From positions 1 through 64,000 of the forward strand of contig JAKSZP010008045.1 in the NCBI GenBank assembly GCA_022478985.1: a DNA stretch of 64,000 nucleotides, in the 5' to 3' direction. Made by a program: the position numbers and the translations under genes. How positions within the stretch are numbered: the first letter of the stretch is position 1; every line of letters begins with the position of its first letter. Shown here piece after piece: positions 59,992 to 64,000 of this stretch. Under the pieces are notes generated by a model. That model ran no database searches and was not told the DNA's origin. It saw nothing but the letters and a program-made list of their open reading frames with translations. The DNA comes from Massospora cicadina. Its lineage: Eukaryota; Entomophthoromycota; Entomophthoromycetes; Entomophthorales; Entomophthoraceae.

Positions 59992-60838
59992 TGTTGGGCT
60001 TCATCTTAGTTTATTTGAAGCCTCAATCTTAGGTTACAAAGACATTAATTACTTTAATCAATTTAATCTTTACTACAATTGTTATTGGTACTAGTTTATA
60101 TTTACATTTTATGTTTTGTTGGGACTAAGGTTAAAAAAACTAATGGATATATATTTTATTTCACTAAGTGATTTACCATAATAATTCAAAGTCTATGTTT
60201 CAATTAATTTTTTATAAATCACCACATTAGTGCTCAACTGGCTGAGAACTAGGTAATAATTCCTGAGTCAACTTAGTATCATCTTGATACTAACCTTGAT
60301 GTTTTTGTGTTTAACTCCTCTATTCATTCATTTAATCATCTTATGCCACATAGTATACCTTACTCCATATTGATTTCCTAATGGAAAATAATGAAAACAC
60401 TTAACTGGGTCACCATTATTTGATCTGAGTCCAGCCTTAAACTAATTAGTCCTGATCTACTTTAACTTTGAACATGGACTGTGCCATCACTTCCTACATT
60501 CCTGAATTTACTTCACCCTCACACATGTATACGCCTAAACCTCATATTAATCATGATTTTCTCCCTATTAATATTTAAATTACCATTTTTTTCTTAAAGA
60601 TAAGTTTTTACTCTTTATAATTTACTATAATTTAAAGAGCTCTCCTAGAACTATAGAACATTATTTAGGTTAATTTCTATTATAAACAGTCAGAACTGAC
60701 CATCATGCATGGCCAAAATACTGCATTGCCTTGGCAAAGAAAAAATTCCGCCAAGAAGATTGCTGACGCTAGTTCAAATAATGATCCTCTAGGCCAAAAG
60801 ACTGGACAATTTTTGCTAATGATAAAATCTTAAAACCA
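59992..60838 (+). repeat. G6 right LTR
   Basis: Starts TGTTGGGCTTC and ends AAAACCA. Partner of 45697-46545. Confidence 0.75.
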
Positions 60839-63800
60839 TTCTTTTGCAATTATTTTGCTAAATTGTTTGTGACTGACCCTTACATCTTAGGAGTAAACTC
60901 TTGATTTCAACACATTGTGTATGTCTCAAGCATTATCACAGATGCTCTCATTTCTGTCATATAAAATTTTCTGCAGATTTGGTAATAACAAATGTTGATG
61001 ATTTTTTAGTTGGGATTGGGGTTAGCTAAGTTTGGGGAGCAGCATCCACCTAGCTCTTGTCAAGGATGTTCCTCAATCCTGAGATCTTTTCTAGCAGTAG
61101 GGCTTGCTTGTTTGCAACCATTTTGGCTGTAACGGTTGGAGGGTCTGTCCAGATAATGGCTATAGAAGGAATCTTTACAACTGTACTTGGCATTCAAGAG
61201 TCAGTACATAGCAAAAAGCTGTCCTGAAAAGATATATAATAAAATTTAGATATAGTTTAAATTTTATAATTAGTTGGTTGGGGAAGCCTTCCCCATCAAT
61301 CATTGTATAGATTATATCTTTGGTACTGCACACATGCTCAATCTTTCTTTGGTTCACTTAATATGTCAATGGGTTTACAATCACCCTGATGCCAAATACA
61401 ACAACCCTCCATAAGACCCTTAAGCCAATACTGTGAAGCAGACACTGAAAAAACTCTAAACTAATCTTTTTGTCCCACTCCATTCCCTTGCCCACTCTTT
61501 TTAGAGTTCATCATTTAAGATAATGCACTATTAAATAAAAGATATAAGTAATATAGATTAAAAAATTAACAAATTAAATGTGAAGGTATACGGAAAAGAA
61601 AGAAAATAATGCTCTTATTGGGTTAAATCAAGCAAAGTTAGATTTAAGGATTATAAACTTGAATGGTGCTTACCATCTTAAAACTTTGTGTTATATATAT
61701 AAAATTTAAATGCCTAATAATCACTTATTTGCAAAATTATACCATCTGCTTTTCTGTGAAATTTTTATAAATTTTCAGCAGCAGTGTATCAAGTTGTAAA
61801 CAAACATATTACTGGATCAAGTGACTAACATATTAAATGACAACTCTGTACTATTAAGGAATTAGCACTTCTATTGGAAAACACATCCTTTCTGCCAAAA
61901 TATCCTTCCAGGCTCAGAAGTATTATATAGCTAGAGACTTATTTATGATAAACTGTCTAATTTACTTTGATGATACATCAAAACATCAATTCTTTCTAGT
62001 CCAGTTGGATCTAAGTTTAATTGATAAGGGTAATTAAATCACTCTTCCAGAATTAAGCAGATGCAGTATAACAGCAGAAATCACATCAGATCATTATAAA
62101 TTTAATATTACCAGAAGAACATGACTCACCTGATGATCCTAAATCAACTTATAATTTGCAGATCTGCCTAGTCATTTGGCATATATTATATAACAAAAAA
62201 AATATTTTGCACTTGGATTAGTAAAGGCGATGCCACTCAGCATGCATTGATTATACCAGGAGAAAATTTTCTTATATGAAATTAACAACCGCTATCATTT
62301 GCCTATGTATTGTACTTCACGCTCAACTACTACTTGTATAAAAAAATTCTTTACCTTTAATAACCCATCATTATTTTTTCACAAAAAGACGCCTATCAAA
62401 CCTGCACCTGTTGCTACAATTTTGACAATGATATCACAAGGTATCATGATCAAATTACACTGATTTCACAAAAATGAAACTATACTTCTCATGACCATCT
62501 AGTAATAAAAAAACTATACTTCTTATAAACACTTTTTTGCGTCTTTAAGGATCCAGAGAAAATATCAGATTTAAGTTGTTCTTTAACATTCACTGGGTAC
62601 TCTAACACAAAAACACATTACATTTGATGTCTGCTGATGTAAGCTGCTTATCAGTCACACATAATAGCTGTACATACATATTAAGTGATCAACTCTGTCT
62701 AGAAATGGTTACAAGCTCTCAGATCTTGCACAAATCATCATATACTAATTTTAATAGAAACAAATTGTCATAAAATTAGTTGGCTTTCATCAAGATAATT
62801 AGTACCCATGATAAACTCCAAACCCCAAAAGGCATCGATGTTCTAATGATGCATGGGTATCACCCATTGGGGGAAGGTTTGAAAAGTATTGGCTTATTAA
62901 CAAGGTTCTAGCGCTAAAAATTAGACTCAAGGCCTGGAGAAACCAGTCCCACGCTTCCAAAATGAGAGCTTTGATGTTACTTCCAGATGATGGCACTTAT
63001 GTTGAAGTTATGATTTATCCTTGTTGCAATATTGGTAATCAAAGACTCATTAGCCCGATATTGAGGGGTACTCACTGATGCACTGTCACGTAGTTTACCT
63101 ATTAAATCTCATTCAGCCTCTATGTACAATGTCAACTCTTCTGTAAAGTATTTATAATTACTTTTGGGGATTTCTGGATGTAAACACTGGAATTCAGATA
63201 TGGGCAAGAGGGAGATTTTCTGTATAATGGTGTTTGATAAGTAGAAGTTACGTTTTGGACCTCCTGGGTGCCTTTGCTGATGGTAGCAACTATGATGATA
63301 AAAATTAGTGTAACCACTACAGCTACTTTGATAAACTAGTATGGCCAAAATGAGCTAATTGTGTTTGTTTCTAGGTGTAGTTTATAGAATTATTATCAGA
63401 AGTATATAAATTTGGGTATAAGTAATTATATATAAATATAAAAATCTAGCTTCTAATACTGGCAGAGCACTAGGAACTTAAATTAAATTTTGGAGAGGGG
63501 GTATAAGTCCTGAGGCTCAGCCCTTTCGCCTAAACCATGATCAGCACCATTTCAGGCTTAAGAGAGGTCCCAGGCCACTAGTTGATCCCCTAACCTGTAT
63601 TAGTGAATTAGCTCATGTGGTAGATGTGCGATGGGCTACTTCCCTGCCTTCAATAATCCTTCCTATCTGCCTCCTTTCTTCCTATTCTTTATTGAAAATG
63701 ATAAAAGAGTTATAAGGAAGTAATCTCTCCAGGGACTTCCGGAAGTGCCCTAGGGCTCATCCCACATATAGCCTGGCTATTCAAAAACATGCAAGAAACC

Positions 63801-64000
63801 GCCCAAACCCTCCCCAAACCCCAAATAGGCCTAAAGAATCTAAAAAGCTGGATTTGGCCTTTACTAATGAAACTGATGGTGAATTGACACTCCAGATCAT
63901 TCAATATACATTCATAGTTATTCTAATTTCTTGCCATTTAGAAAAGATCCATGCAATATTGTGTGCAATAACCACAAGATAGAACAAATCTGTGCAAACT
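60839..64000. other. Unassigned AT-rich flank
   Basis: No gene, LTR pair or RNA gene recognised over 3.2 kb. Open stretches are all under 80 codons and show no family motif. Confidence 0.5.

Larger units (their letters stand above)
45697..60838 (+). mobile_element. Old LTR element G6, host of nested G4
   Basis: Two long direct repeats, 45697-46545 (849 bp) and 59992-60838 (847 bp), are collinear throughout, for example AACTCCTCTATTCAT, TCATCTTGATACTA and CATGGACTGTGCCA. The first starts TGTCAAGC and the second TGTTGGGC. Their near-equal length and co-orientation mark them as LTRs. After removing G4, only about 3.2 kb remains internally (46546-46929 and 57175-59991), with no RT or integrase recognised, so G6 may be a deleted or non-autonomous (LARD-like) element. 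Orientation is inferred from TG...CA ends only. Confidence 0.7.

Overview
The window is a eukaryotic transposable-element graveyard. I see no convincing host gene, no rRNA or tRNA gene and no CRISPR array. Every recognisable coding region belongs to a retroelement: LINEs, LINE-related ORF1-only retroposons, or Ty3/gypsy LTR elements. Nearly all carry stops and frameshifts. The DNA is AT-rich, and many disabling changes look like CpG-to-TpG decay, so a large, repeat-rich, probably CpG-methylated genome is likely. I cannot fix the clade: a repeat-rich basidiomycete fungus, another fungus, a plant or an animal are all possible.

Left part (1-16.3 kb). LINE A (minus strand) runs off the left edge. 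A plus-strand ORF1-only fragment (element F) follows. After about 3 kb of unassigned DNA come two near-full-length LINE copies, B (5681-10964) and C (10991-16279), head to tail on the minus strand. Each is flanked by a perfect 17-bp target-site duplication, and the two target sites overlap. Both LINEs split the integrase of an older gypsy element, G0.

Middle (16.3-42 kb). G0 (minus strand; gag?-protease-RT-RNase H-integrase) can be followed in pieces from 34.6 kb leftward to about 5.4 kb. It is interrupted by G1 (minus, about 16990-23543), G2 (plus, 23596-30920), and LINEs C and B. G3 (minus, 34590-41969) has 5-bp duplications CAGGG and LTRs of 647 and 609 bp. G3 carries an AT-rich repeat block between its gag and protease regions.

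Right part (42-64 kb). ORF1-only retroposon D (43274-45164) stands alone. An old element, G6 (45697-60838, LTRs 849 and 847 bp), contains G4 (46935-57169, LTRs 741 and 740 bp, duplication GAGCA). G4 in turn contains a solo LTR (52412-52976) in its RNase H and ORF1-only retroposon E (53731-55657) in its integrase. The last 3 kb hold nothing I recognise.

The most interesting signal is the ORF1-only family (D, E and fragment F). It shares both its 5' start and its 3' terminal motif with the full-length LINEs, has target-site duplications, and carries a zinc-knuckle ORF1 protein plus a C-terminal domain of its own in place of the ORF2 endonuclease/reverse transcriptase. It looks like a non-autonomous family mobilised in trans by the LINE ORF2, by analogy with mammalian half-L1 elements.
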